A stretch of 64,000 nucleotides of DNA, from contig NW_027480423.1 of the NCBI RefSeq assembly GCF_051401765.1, forward strand, positions 558,001-622,000. The letters run 5' to 3'. Below are positions 9,957 through 22,407 of this stretch, piece by piece (position 1 is the stretch's first letter; every line of letters begins with the position of its first letter). Made by a program: the position numbers and the translations under genes. The notes beneath the pieces were generated by a model. The model was not told the DNA's origin, did no database searches, and saw only the letters and a program-made list of their open reading frames with translations. Source of the stretch: Calliopsis andreniformis (taxonomy: Eukaryota; Arthropoda; Insecta; Hymenoptera; Andrenidae).

Positions 9957-11948
9957 AGAAGTCAACGCCCGAAGCATAAAATGCAGTAAAAATACAACAG
10001 TGAATCTATCATATAACAGGAATAATTGCAACCAGTTTGGAAGTGATGGCCAATTCTACGTTCCGGGCAACCTAGGCTTCACTCTAGGGCGTTGCTCCAC
10101 CAGATCGAGTAGTTAGTGCCTTAGACGTCAACGCCAGAAGCATAAAATACAATATAAATACAACAGTTTTTCCATCGTATAAAACGAATAATTGCAGCCA
10201 GTATGAAACTGATGGTCATTTCTACTTTCCGAGCAACCTACGCTTCACCCTAGGGCGTTGCTCCAACAGATTGAATAGTTAGGGCCTTAGAAGTCAACGC
10301 CCGAACCATAAAATGCAAAAAAAATACAACAGTGTTTCCATCATATATCAGGAATAATTGCAACCAGTTTGAAAGTGATGGCCAATTCTACGTTCCGGGA
10401 AACCTAGACTTCACTCTAGGGCGTTGCTCCACCAGACCAAATAGTTACGCCCTAAGAAGTCAACGCCAGAAGCATAAAATACGATATAAATACAATAGCT
10501 GTTCCACCGTATAAAACGAATAATTGCAACCAGTATGAAACTTATGGTCACTTCTACTTTCCGAGCAAGCTAGGCTTCACCCTAGGGTGTTGCTCCAACA
10601 GATTGAATAGTTAGAGCCTTAGAAGTCAACGCCCGATGCATAAAATGCAAGAAAAATACAACAGTGTTTCCATCATATAATAGGAATAATTGCAACCAGT
10701 TTGAAAGTGATAGCCAATTCTACGTTCCAGGCAACCTAGGCTTCACTCTAGGGCGTTGCTCCACCAGATCGAGTAGTTAGTGCCTTAGACGTCAACGCCA
10801 GAAGCATAAAATACAATATAAATACAACAGTTTTTCCATCGTATAAAACGAATAATTACAGCCAGTATGAAACTTATGGTCATTTCTACTTTCCGAGCAA
10901 CCTAGGCTTCACCCTAGGGCGTTGCTCCAACAGATTGAATAGTTAGGGCCTTAGAAGTCAACGCCCGAACCATAAAATGCAAAAAAAATACAACAGTGTT
11001 TCCATCATATATCAGGAATAATTGCAACCAGTTTGAAAGTGATGGCCAATTCTACGTTCCGGGAAACCTAGACTTCACTCTAGGGCGTTGCTCCACCAGA
11101 CCAAATAGTTACGGCCTAAGAAGTCAACGCCAGAAGCATAAAATACGATATAAATACAATAGCTGTTCCACCGTATAAAACGAATAATTGCAACCAGTAT
11201 GAAACTTATGGTCACTTCTACTTTCCGAGCAAGCTAGGCTTCACCCTAGGGTGTTGCTCCAACAGATTGAATAGTTAGAGCCTTAGAAGTCAACGCCAGA
11301 TGCATAAAATGCAAGAAAAATACAACAGTGTTTCCATCATATAATAGGAATAATTGCAACCAGTTTGGAAGTGATGGCCAATTCTACGTTCCGGGCAACC
11401 TAGGCTTCGCTCTAGGGCGTTGCTCCACCAGATCGAATAGATAGTGCCTTAGAAGTCAACGCCAGAAGCATAAAATACGATATAAATACAATAGCTGTTC
11501 CACCGTATAAAACGAATAATTGCAACCAGTATGAAACTTATGGTCACTTCTACTTTCCGAGCAAGCTAGGCTTCACCCTAGGGCGTTGCTCCAACAGATT
11601 GAATAGTTAGGGCCTTAGAAGTCAACGCCCGAACCATAAAATGCAAAAAAAATACAACAGTGTTTCCATCATATATCAGGAATAATTGCAACCAGTTTGA
11701 AAGTGATGGCCAATTCTACGTTCCGGGAAACCTAGACTTCACTCTAGGGCGTTGCTCCACCAGACCAAATAGTTACGGCCTAAGAAGTCAACGCCAGAAG
11801 CATAAAATACGATATAAATACAATACCTGTTCCACCGTATAAAACGAATAATTGCAACCAGTATGAAACTTATGGTCACTTCTACTTTCCGAGCAATCCA
11901 GGCTTCACCCTAGGGTGTTGCTCCAACAGATTGAATAGTTAGGGCCTT

Positions 11949-14900
11949 AGAAGTCAACGCCCGAACCATAAAATGCAAAAAAAATACAACAGTGTTTCCA
12001 TCATATATCAGGAATAATTGCAACCAGTTTGAAAGTGGTGGCCAATTCTACGTTCCGGGCAACCTAGGTTTCACTCCAGCGCGTTGCTCCACCAGACCGA
12101 ACAGTTACGGCCTAAGAAGTCAACGCCAGAAGCATAAAATACGATATAAATACAACAGCATTTCCATCATATAAAACGAGTAATTGCAACCAGTATGAAA
12201 CTTATGGTCATTTCTACTTTCCGAGCAAGCTAGGCTTGACCCTATGGCGTTGCTCCAACAGATTGAATACTTAGGGCCTTAGAAGTCAACGCCCGAAGCA
12301 TAAAATGCAGTAAAAATACAACAGTGAATCTATCATATAACAGGAATAATTGCAACCAGTTTGAAAGTGATAGCCAATTCTACGTTCCAGGCAACCTAGG
12401 CTTCACTCTAGGGCGTTGCTCCACCAGATCGAGTAGTTAGTGCCTTAGACGTCAACGCCAGAAGCATAAAATACAATATAAATACAACAGTTTTTCCATC
12501 GTATAAAACGAATAATTACAGCCAGTATGAAACTTATGGTCATTTCTACTTTCCGCGCAACCTAGGCTTCACCCTAGGGCGTTGCTCCAACAGATTGAAT
12601 AGTTAGGGCCTTAGAAGTCAACGCCCGAACCATAAAATGCAAAAAAAATACAACAGTGTTTCCATCATATATCAGGAATAATTGCAACCAGTTTGAAAGT
12701 GATGGCCAATTCTACGTTCCGGGAAACCTAGACTTCACTCTAGGGCGTTGCTCCACCAGACCAAATAGTTACGGCCTAAGAAGTCAACGCCAGAAGCATA
12801 AAATACGATATAAATACAATAGCTGTTCCACCGTATAAAACGAATAATTGCAACCAGTATGAAACTTATGGTCACTTCTACTTTCCGAGCAAGCTAGGCT
12901 TCACCCTAGGGTGTTGCTCCAACAGATTGAATAGTTAGAGCCTTAGAAGTCAACGCCAGATGCATAAAATGCAAGAAAAATACAACAGTGTTTCCATCAT
13001 ATAATAGGAATAATTGCAACCAGTTTGGAAGTGATGGCCAATTCTACGTTCCGGGCAACCTAGGCTTCGCTCTAGGGCGTTGCTCCACCAGATAGAATAG
13101 ATAGTGCCTTAGAAGTCAACGCCAGAAGCATAAAATACAATATAAATACAACAGTTTTTCCATCGTATAGAACGAATAATTGCAACCAGTATGAAACTTA
13201 TGGTCATTTCTACTTTTCGAGCAACCTAGGCTTCACCCTAGGGCGTTGCTCCAACAGATTGAATAGTTAGGGCCTTAGAAGTCAACGCCCGTACCATAAA
13301 ATGCAAAAAAAAATACAACAGTGTTTCCATCATATATCAGGAATAATTGCAACCAGTTTGAAAGTAATGGCCAATTCTACGTTCCGGGCAACCTAGGTTT
13401 CACTCCAGCGCGTTGCTCCACCAGACCGAATAGATAGTGCCTTAGAAGTCAACGCCAGATGCATAAAATACAATATAAATACAACAGTTTTTCCATCGTA
13501 TAAAACGAATAATTGCAACCAGTATGAAACTTATGGTCACTTCTACTTTCCGAGCAATCCAGGCTTCACCCTAGGGTGTTGCTCCAACAGATTGAATAGT
13601 TAGGGCCTTAGAAGTCAACGCCCGAACCATAAAATGCAAAAAAAATACAACAGTGTTTCCATCATATATCAGGAATAATTGCAACCAGTTTGAAAGTGAT
13701 GGCCAATTCTACGTTCCGGGCAACCTAGGTTTCACTCCAGCGCGTTGCTCCACCAGACCGAACAGTTACGGCCTAAGAAGTCAACGCCAGAAGCATAAAA
13801 TACGATATAAATACAACAGCATTTCCATCATATAAAACGAGTAATTGCAACCAGTATGAAACTTATGGTCATTTCTACTTTCCGAGCAAGCTAGGCTTGA
13901 CCCTATGGCGTTGCTCCAACAGATTGAATACTTAGGGCCTTAGAAGTCAACGCCCGAAGCATAAAATGCAGTAAAAATACAACAGTGAATCTATCATATA
14001 ACAGGAATAATTGCAACCAGTTTGAAAGTGATAGCCAATTCTACGTTCCAGGCAACCTAGGCTTCACTCTAGGGCGTTGCTCCACCAGATCGAGTAGTTA
14101 GTGCCTTAGACGTCAACGCCAGAAGCATAAAATACAATATAAATACAACAGTTTTTCCATCGTATAAAACGAATAATTACAGCCAGTATGAAACTTATGG
14201 TCATTTCTACTTTCCGCGCAACCTAGGCTTCACCCTAGGGCGTTGCTCCAACAGATTGAATAGTTAGGGCCTTAGAAGTCAACGCCCGAACCATAAAATG
14301 CAAAAAAAATTCAACAGTGTTTCCATCATATATCAGTAATAATTGCAACCAGTTTGAAAGTGATGGCCAATTCTACGTTCCGGGAAACCTAGACTTCACT
14401 CTAGGGCGTTGCTCCACCAGACCAAATAGTTACGGCCTAAGAAGTCAACGCCAGAAGCATAAAATACGATATAAATACAATAGCTGTTCCACCGTATAAA
14501 ACGAATAATTGCAACCAGTATGAAACTTATGGTCACTTCTACTTTCCGAGCAAGCTAGGCTTCACCCTAGGGTGTTGCTCCAACAGATTGAATAGTTAGA
14601 GCCTTAGAAGTCAACGCCAGATGCATAAAATGCAAGAAAAATACAACAGTGTTTCCATCATATAATAGGAATAATTGCAACCAGTTTGGAAGTGATGGCC
14701 AATTCTACGTTCCGGGCAACCTAGGCTTCGCTCTAGGGCGTTGCTCCACCAGATCGAATAGATAGTGCCTTAGAAGTCAACGCCAGAAGCATAAAATACA
14801 ATATAAATACAACAGTTTTTCCATCGTATAGAACGAATAATTGCAACCAGTATGAAACTTATGGTCATTTCTACTTTTCGAGCAACCTAGGCTTCACCCT

Positions 14901-15270
14901 AGGGCGTTGCTCCAACAGATTGAATAGTTAGGGCCTTAGAAGTCAACGCCCGTACCATAAAATGCAAAAAAAAATACAACAGTGTTTCCATCATATATCA
15001 GGAATAATTGCAACCAGTTTGAAAGTAATGGCCAATTCTACGTTCCGGGCAACCTAGGTTTCACTCCAGCGCGTTGCTCCACCAGACCGAATAGATAGTG
15101 CCTTAGAAGTCAACGCCAGATGCATAAAATACAATATAAATACAACAGTTTTTCCATCGTATAAAACGAATAATTGCAGCCAGTATGAAACTTATGGTCA
15201 TTTCTACTTTCCGAGCAACTTAGGCTTCACCCTAGGGCGTTGCTCCAACAGATTGAATAGCTAGGGCCTT
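11949..15270 (+). repeat. 10-monomer (1661-bp) unit, two tandem copies
   Basis: Copy 1 is 11949-13609 and copy 2 is 13610-15270. Each has the dimer order Aa/B3, Ac/B1, Ab/B2, Ad/B1, Aa'/B. Shared private variants are gaacagttacgg, cttagggcc, ccgcgcaacc, atagaacg and the A9 Aa' monomer, which accounts for the extra base over 1660. The next dimer at 15271 is again Aa/B3 but lacks the private bases. A last-monomer difference (gcaatccagg near 13555 against gcaacttagg near 15216) suggests the copy joint lies in that monomer. Confidence 0.87.
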
Positions 15271-17925
15271 AGAAGTCAACGCCCGAACCATAAAATGCAA
15301 AAAAAATACAACAGTGTTTCCATCATATATCAGGAATAATTGCAACCAGTTTGAAAGTGATGGCCAATTCTACGTTCCGGGAAACCTAGGTTTCACTCCA
15401 GCGCGTTGCTCCACCAGACCGAAAAGTTACGGCCTAAGAAGTCAACGCCAGAAGCATAAAATACGATATAAATACAACAGCATTTCCATCATATAAAACG
15501 AATAATTGCAACCAGTATGAAACTTATGGTCATTTCTACTTTCCGAGCAAGCTAGGCTTGACCCTATGGCATTGCTCCAACAGATTGAATAGTTAGGGCC
15601 TCAGAAGTCAACGCCCGAAGCATAACATGCAGTAAAAATACAACAGTGTATCTATCATATAACAGGAATAATTGCAACCAGTTTGAAAGTGATGGCCAAT
15701 TCTACGTTCCAGGCAACCTAGGCTTCACTCTAGGGCGTTGCTCCACCAGATCGAGTAGTTAGTGCCTTAGACGTCAACGCCAGAAGCATAAAATACAATA
15801 TAAATACAACAGTTTTTCCATCGTATGAAACGAATAATTGCAACCAGTATGAAACTTATGGTCATTTCTACTTTCCGAGCAACCTAGGCTTCACCCTAGG
15901 GCGTTGCTCCAACAGATTGAATAGTTAGGGCCTTAGAAGTCGACGCCCGAACCATAGAATGCAAAAAAATACAACAGTGTTTCCATCATATATCAGGAAT
16001 AATTGCAACCAGTTTGAAAGTGATGGCCAATTCTACGTTCCGGGCAACCTAGGTTTCACTCCAGCGCGTTGCTCCACCAGACCAAATAGTTACGCCCTAA
16101 GAAGTCAACGCCAGAAGCATAAAATACGATATAAATACAATAGCTGTTCCACCGTATAAAACGAATAATTGCAACCAGTATGAAACTTATGGTCATTTCT
16201 ACTTTCCGAGCAACCTGGGCTTCACCCTAGGGCGTTGCTCCAACAGATTGAATAGTTAGAGCACTAGAAGTCAACGCCCGAAGCATAAAATGCAATAAAA
16301 ATACAACAGTGTTTCCATAACATAACAGGAATAATTGCAACCAGTTTTTAAGTGATGGCCAATTCTACGTCCCGGGCAACCTAGGCTTCACTCTAGGGCG
16401 TTGCTCCACCAGATCGAATAGTTAGTGCCTTAGAAGTCAACGCCAGAAGCATAAAATACAATATAAATACAACAGCTTTTCCATCGTATAAAACGAATAA
16501 TTGCAACCAGTATGATACTTATGGTCATTTCTACTTTCCGAGCAACCTAGGCTTCACCCTAGGGCGTTGCTCCAACAGATTGAATAGTTAGGTCCTTAGA
16601 AGTAAACGCCAGAAGCATAAAATACGATATAAATACAACAGCGTTTGCATCGTATAAAACGAATAATTGTAACCAGTTTGAAAGTGATGGCCAATTCTAC
16701 GTTCCGGGCAACCTAGGCTTCACTCTAAGGCGTTGCTCCACTAGATCGAACAGCTAGGGCCTTAGAAGTCAACGCCAGAAGCATAAAATACAATATAAAT
16801 ACAACAGTTTTTCCATCGCATAAAACGAATAATTGCAACCAGTTTGAAACTAATGGTCATTTCTACTTTCCGAGCCACCTAGGCTTCACCCTAGGGCGTT
16901 GCTCCAACAGATTGAATAGTTAGGGCCTTAGAAGTCAACGCCCGAACCATAAAATGCAAAAAAAATACAATCGTGTTTCCATCATATATCAGGAATAATT
17001 GCAACCAGTTTGAAAGTGACGGCCAATTCTACGTTCCGGGCAACCTAGGTTTCACTCCAGCGCGTTGCTCCACCAGACCGAATAGTTACGGCCTAAGAAG
17101 TCAACGCCAGAAGCATAAAATACGATATAAATACAACAGCATTTCCATCGTATAAAACGAATAATTGCAACCAGTATGAAACTTATGGTCTTTTCTACTT
17201 TCCGAGAATGCTAGGCTTGACCCTATGGCGTTGCTCCAACAGATTGAATAGTTAGGGCCTTAGAAGTCAACGCCCGAAGCATAAAATGCAGTAAAAATAC
17301 AACAGTGTATCTATCATATAACAGGAATAATTGCAACCAGTTTGAAAGTGATGGCCAATTCTACGTTCCAGGCAACCTAGGCTTCACTCTAGGGCGTTGC
17401 TCCACCAGACCAAATAGTTACGGCCTAAGAAGTCAACGCCAGAAGCATAAAATACGATATAAAAACAATAGCTGTTCCACCGTATAAAACGAATAATTGC
17501 AACCAGTATGAAACTTATGGTCACTTCTACTTTCCGAGCAAGCTAGGCTTCACCCTAGGGTGTTGCTCCAACAGATTGAATAGTTAGGGCCTTAGAAGTC
17601 AACGCCCGATGCATAAAATGCAAGAAAAATACAACAGTGTTTCCACCATATAACAGGAATAATTGCAACCAGTTTGGAAGTGATGGCCAATTCTACGTTC
17701 CCGGCAACCTAGGCTTCGCTCTAGGGCGTTGCTCCACCAGATCGAGTAGATAGTGCCTTAGACGTCAACGCCAGAAGCATAAAATACAATATAAATACAA
17801 CAGTTTTTCCATCGTAAAAACGAATAATTGCAACCAGTATGAAACTTATGGTCATTTCTACTTTCCGAGCAACCTAGGCTTCACCCTAGGGCGTTGCTCC
17901 AACAGATTGAATAGTTAGGGCCTTA
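15271..17925 (+). repeat. Mosaic dimers with first Ae/Ag types
   Basis: Eight dimers without an obvious local tandem period. They include an Aa monomer joined to B2 (15935, with A7 and gtcgacgcc), the leftmost Ae (16266), Ag with B4 (16598-16929), the caatcgtgtttcc Aa (16930), and an Ac monomer that turns Ab-like at its end (17263, gaccaaatagttacgg). The part 16432-17262 corresponds to 21910-22739. A one-base deletion lies near 17817 (gtaaaaacg instead of gtataaaacg). Confidence 0.8.
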
Positions 17926-20913
17926 GAAGTCAACGCCCGTACCATAAAATGCAAAAAAAATACAACAGTGTTTCCATCATATATCAGGAATAATTGCAAC
18001 CAGTTTGAAAGTGATGGCCAATTCTACGTTCCGGGCAACCTAGGTTTCACTCCAGCGCGTTGCTCCACCAGACCGAATAGATAGTGCCTTAGAAGTCAAC
18101 GCCAGAAGCATAAAATACAATATAAATACAACAGTTTTTCCATCGTATAAAACGAATAATTGCAGTCAGTATGAAACTTATGGTCATTTCTACTTTCCGA
18201 GCAACCTAGGCTTCACCCTAGGGCGTTGCTCCAACGGATTGAATAGTTAGGGCCTTAGAAGTCAACGCCCGAACCATAAAATGCAAAAAAAATACAACAG
18301 TGTTTCCATCATATATCAGGAATAATTGCAACCAGTTTGAAAGTGATGGCCAATTCTACGTTCCGGGAAACCTAGACTTCACTCTAGGGCGTTGCTCCAC
18401 CAGACCAAATAGCTACGGCCTAAGAAGTCAACGCCAGATGCATAAAACACGATATAAATACAATAGCTGTTCCACCGTATGAAACGAATAATTGCAACCA
18501 GTATGAAACTTATGGTCACTTCTACTTTCCGAGCAAGCTAGGCTTCACCCTAGGGTGTTGCTCCAACAGATTGAATAGTTAGGGCCTTAGAAGTCAACGC
18601 CCGAAACATAAAATACAAAAAAAATACAACAGTGTTTCCATCATATATCAGGAATAATTGCAACCAGTTTGAAAGTGATGGCCAATTCTACGTTCCGGGC
18701 AACCTAGGTTTCACTCCAGCGCGTTGCTCCACCAGACCGAATAGTTACGGCCTAAGAAGTCAACGCCAGAAGCATAAAATACGATATAAATACAACAGCA
18801 TTTCCATCATATAAAACGAATAATTGCAACCAGTATGAAACTTATGGTCATTTCTACTTTCCGAGCAAGCTAGGCTTGACCCTATGGCGTTGCTCCAACA
18901 GATTGAATAGTTAGGGCCTTAGAAGTCAACGCCCGAAGCATAAAATGCAGTAAAAATACTACAGTGTATCTATCATATAACAGGAATAATTGCAACCAGT
19001 TTGAAAGTGATGGCCAATTCTACGTTCCAGGCAACCTAGGCTTCACTCTAGGGCGTTGCTCCACCAGATCGAGTAGTTAGTGCCTTAGATGTCAACGCCA
19101 GAAGCATAAAATACAATATAAATACAACAGTTTTTCCATCGTATAAAACGAATAATTGCAGCCAGTATGAAACTTATTGTCATTTCTACTTTCCGAGCCA
19201 CCTAGGGTTCACCCTAGGGCGTTGCTCCAACAGATTGAATAGTTAGGGCCTTAGAAGTCAACGCCCGAACCATAAAATGCAAAAAAAATACAACAGTGTT
19301 TCCATCATATATCAGGAATAATTGCAACCAGTTTGAAAGTGATGGCCAATTCTACGTACCGGGAAACCTAGACTTCACTCTAGGGCGTTGCTCCACCAGA
19401 CCAAATAGTTACGGCCTAAGAAGTCAACGCCAGAAGCATAAAATACGATATAAATACAATAGCTGTTCCACCGTATAAAACGAATAATTGCAACCAGTAT
19501 GAAACCTATGGTCACTTCTACTTTCCGAGCAAGCTAGGCTTCACCCTATGGTGTTGCTCCAACAGATTGAATAGTTAGGGCCTTAGAAGTCAACGCCCGA
19601 AGCATAAAATGCAGTAAAAATACAACAGTGAATCTATCATATAACAGGAATAATTGCAACCAGTTTGGAAGTGATGGCCAATTCTACGTTCCGGGCAACC
19701 TAGGCTTCACTCTAGGGCGTTGCTCCACCAGATCGAGTAGTTAGTGCCTTAGACGTCAACGCCAGAAGCATAAAATACAATATAAATACAACAGTTTTTC
19801 CATCGTATAAAACGAATAATTGCAGCCAGTATGAAACTTATGGTCATTTCTACTTTCCGAGCAACCTAGGCTTCACCCTAGGGCGTTGCTCCAACAGATT
19901 GAATAGTTAGGGCCTTAGAAGTCAACGCCCGAACCATAAAATGCAAAAAAAAATACAACAGTGTTTCCATCATATATCAGGAATAATTGCAACCAGTTTG
20001 AAAGTGATGGCCAATTCTACGTTCCGGGAAACCTAGACATCACTCTACGGCGTTGCTCCACCAGACCAAATAGTTACGCCCTAAGAAGTCAACGCCAGAA
20101 GCATAAAATACGATATAAATACAATAGCTGTTCCACCGTATAAAACGAATAATTGCAACCAGTATGAAACTTATGGTCACTTCTACTTTCCGAGCAAGCT
20201 AGGCTTCACCCTAGGGTGTTGCTCCAACAGATTGAATAGTTAGAGCCTTAGAAGTCAACGCCCGATGCATAAAATGCAAGAAAAATACAACAGTGTTTCC
20301 ATCATATAATAGGAATAATTGCAATCAGTTCGGAAGTGATGGCCAATTCTACGTTCCGGGCAACCTAGGCTTCGCTCTAGGGCGTTGCTCCACCAGATCG
20401 AATAGATAGTGCCTTAGAAGTCTACGCCAGAAGCATAAAATACGATATAAATACAACAGCATTTCCATCATATAAAACGAACAATTGCAACCAGTATGAA
20501 ACTTATGGTCATTTCTACTTTCCGAGCAAGCTAGGCTTGACCCTATGGCGTTGCTCCAACAGATTGAATAGTTAGGGCCTTAGAAGTCAACGCCCGAAGC
20601 ATAAAATGCAGTAAAAATACAACAGTGTATCTATCATATAACAGGAATAATTGCAACCAGTTTGAAAGTGATGGCCAATTCTACGTTCCAGGCAACCTAG
20701 GCTTCACTCTAGGGCGTTGCTCCACCAGATCGAATAGTTAGTGCCTTAGAAGTCAACGCCAGAAGCATAAAATACAATATAAATACAACAGTTTTTCCAT
20801 CGTATAAAACGAATAATTGCAGCCAGTATGAAATTTATGGTCATTTCTACTTTCCGAGCAACCTCGGCTTCACCCTAGGGCGTTGCTCCAACAGATTGAA
20901 TAGTTAGGGCCCT
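17926..20913 (+). repeat. Diverged cousin of the 1-4 kb region
   Basis: Nine dimers repeating the order seen at the left edge. The first four comparable dimers, 18257-19584, align with 997-2324 at offset 17260 (aaaacacg in the B after Ab, cccgaaacataaaat, Ac/B1, Ab with ctacgtaccggg). Dimers 19585-20581 then align with 2988-3983 at offset ~16597 (gtgaatc with gtttggaag, Ab with agttacgccc, Ad followed by gtctacgcc). The offset change equals two dimers that are present at 2325-2987 and absent here. Confidence 0.78.
19751..19916 (+). repeat. Monomer subfamily B1 exemplar (consensus-like)
   Basis: B1 has acaatataaatacaacag, tttttccatcgtataaaacg, attgcagccagtatgaaac, tatggtcatttctactttcc and the full dyad. 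It is the commonest B class throughout. Variants include gagccacctagg (breaks the dyad left arm), cttttcgagc after Ad monomers, attacagcc after gtgaatc-type Ac monomers, and tacattccgagcaacttagg after Aa'. Confidence 0.85.
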
Positions 20914-21079
20914 AGAAGTCAACGCCCGAAGCATAAAATGCAATAAAAATACAACAGTGTTTCCATAACATAACAGGAATAATTGCAACCAGTTTTTAAG
21001 TGGTGGCCAATTCTACGTCCCGGGCAACCTAGGCTTCACTCTAGGGCGTTGCTCCACCAGATCGAATAGTTAGTGCCTT
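20914..21079 (+). repeat. Monomer subfamily Ae exemplar
   Basis: Ae has gaagcataaaatgcaataaa, gtttccataacataacagg, cagtttttaagtggtggcc and ctacgtcccgggcaacc. It is absent left of 16266 and recurs at 20914, 29050, 29714, 34862, 39012, 43826, 47313, 47811, 50633 and 51131, with a relative lacking the tttttaag change at 57439 and 61423. It usually precedes a B monomer with acagcttttccatcg and aacctaggatccactc. Confidence 0.82.
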
Positions 21080-21245
21080 AGAAGTCAACGCCAGAAGCAT
21101 AAAATACAATATAAATACAACAGCTTTTCCATCGTATAAAACGAATAATTGCAACCAGTATGAAACTTATGGTCATTTCTACTTTCCGAGCCACCTAGGC
21201 TTCACCCTAGGGCGTTGCTCCAACGGATTGAATAGTTAGCGCCTT

Positions 21246-21743
21246 AGAAGTCAACGCCCGAACCATAAAATGCAAAAAAAATACAACAGTGTTTCCACCA
21301 TATAACAGGAGTAATAGCAACCAGTTTGAAAGTGATGGCCAGTTCTGCGTTCCGGGCAACCTAGGTTTCACTCCAGGGCGTTGCTCCACCAGACCGAATA
21401 GTTACGGCCTAAGAAGTCAACGCCAGAAGCATAAAATACAATATAAACACAACAGCTTTTCCATCGTATAAAAAGAATAATTGCAACCAGTGTGAAAGTA
21501 ATGGTCATTTCTACGTTCCAAGCACCCTAGGCGTCACTCTAGGGCGTTGCTCCATCACATCTAATAGCTACGGCCTTAGAAGTCAACGCCAGAGGCATAA
21601 AATACAATATAAATACAACAGCGTTTCCATCGTATAAAACGAATAATTGCAACCAGTGTGATAGTTATGGTCATTTCCACATTCCGAGGAACCTAGGCTT
21701 CACTCTAGGGCGTTGCTCCACCAGATCGAATAGTTAGGTCCTT
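21246..21743 (+). repeat. A-B-B' trimer (register slip), first copy
   Basis: Three monomers: Af (21246, ccaccatataacagg, ttctgcgttccggg), a B-like monomer (21412, ataaacacaacagc, aaaagaataattg, aagcaccctaggcg, acatctaatagctacgg) and a second B-like monomer (21578, cgccagaggc, gtgtgatagttatgg, tccacattccgagg). The next A-like monomer begins at 21744, so A starts are 498 bp apart instead of 332. Equivalent trimers start at 34031, 38181, 42995, 46482 and 49802. Confidence 0.85.
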
Positions 21744-22075
21744 AGAAATAAATGCCGGAAGCATAAAATACGATATAAATACAACAGCTTTTCCATCGTA
21801 TAAAAGGATTAATTGCAACCAGTTTGAACGTGATGGCCATTTCTCCTTTCAGGGCAACGTAGGCTTCACTCTAGGGCGTTGCTCCACTAGATCGAACAGC
21901 TAGGGCCTTAGAAGTCAACGCCAGAAGCATAAAATACAATATAAATACAACAGTTTTTCCATCGTATAAAACGAATAATTGCAACCAGTATGATACTTAT
22001 GGTCATTTCTACTTTCCGAGCAACCTAGGCTTCACCCTAGGGCGTTGCTCCAACAGATTGAATAGTTAGGTCCTT

Positions 22076-22241
22076 AGAAGTAAACGCCAGAAGCATAAAA
22101 TACGATATAAATACAACAGCGTTTGCATCGTATAAAACGAATAATTGTAACCAGTTTGAAAGTGATGGCCAATTCTACGTTCCGGGCAACCTAGGCTTCA
22201 CTCTAAGGCGTTGCTCCACTAGATCGAACAGCTAGGGCCTT
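22076..22241 (+). repeat. Monomer subfamily Ag exemplar
   Basis: Ag starts agaagtaaacgccagaagc and carries acagcgtttgcatcg, aattgtaaccagtttgaaag, cactctaaggcgttgctcc and actagatcgaacagctaggg. Its start resembles B monomers but its middle (tttgaaagtgatggcc) is A-like, so it occupies an A slot. Copies are at 16598, 22076, 48143, 51463, 57771 and 61755, nearly always followed by B4. The 29382, 30046 and 44158 monomers begin as Ag and end as Ab. Confidence 0.8.
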
Positions 22242-22407
22242 AGAAGTCAACGCCAGAAGCATAAAATACAATATAAATACAACAGTTTTTCCATCGCATA
22301 AAACGAATAATTGCAACCAGTTTGAAACTAATGGTCATTTCTACTTTCCGAGCCACCTAGGCTTCACCCTAGGGCGTTGCTCCAACAGATTGAATAGTTA
22401 GGGCCTT
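22242..22407 (+). repeat. Monomer subfamily B4 exemplar
   Basis: B4 has tttttccatcgcataaaacg, accagtttgaaactaatgg and gagccacctagg. It follows Ag or Aj and precedes the gtgacggcc version of Aa (16764, 22242, 48309, 51629, 55613, 59597). This conserved three-part order lets regions more than 40 kb apart be recognised as relatives. Confidence 0.8.

Larger units (their letters stand above)
8961..11948 (+). repeat. Mosaic dimers between homogenised blocks
   Basis: Nine dimers without a clear local higher-order period. They alternate Ac/B1 and Ab/B2, with Ad-type dimers at 10621 and 11285. The pair 9957-10620 matches 2988-3651 at offset 6969 (both have gtgaatc with gtttggaag, then acctacgcttc, then Ab with agttacgccc). 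The 10621 A monomer is chimeric: its first ~60 bases are Ad (cgatgc, ataatagg), and from about monomer position 80 it is Ac (gatagcc, ttccagg). Confidence 0.8.
20914..22407 (+). repeat. Ae/Af/Ag complex segment
   Basis: Nine monomers in the order Ae, B (acagcttttcc), Af, B, B', A-like (aaggatt), B1 (gtatgatac), Ag, B4. It is the leftmost occurrence of Af and contains the first break in strict A/B alternation. Its elements recur inside the 25- and 20-monomer units further right. Odd bases include agtaatagcaacc and ccagttctgcg in Af, and agaaataaatgccgg at 21744. Confidence 0.82.
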
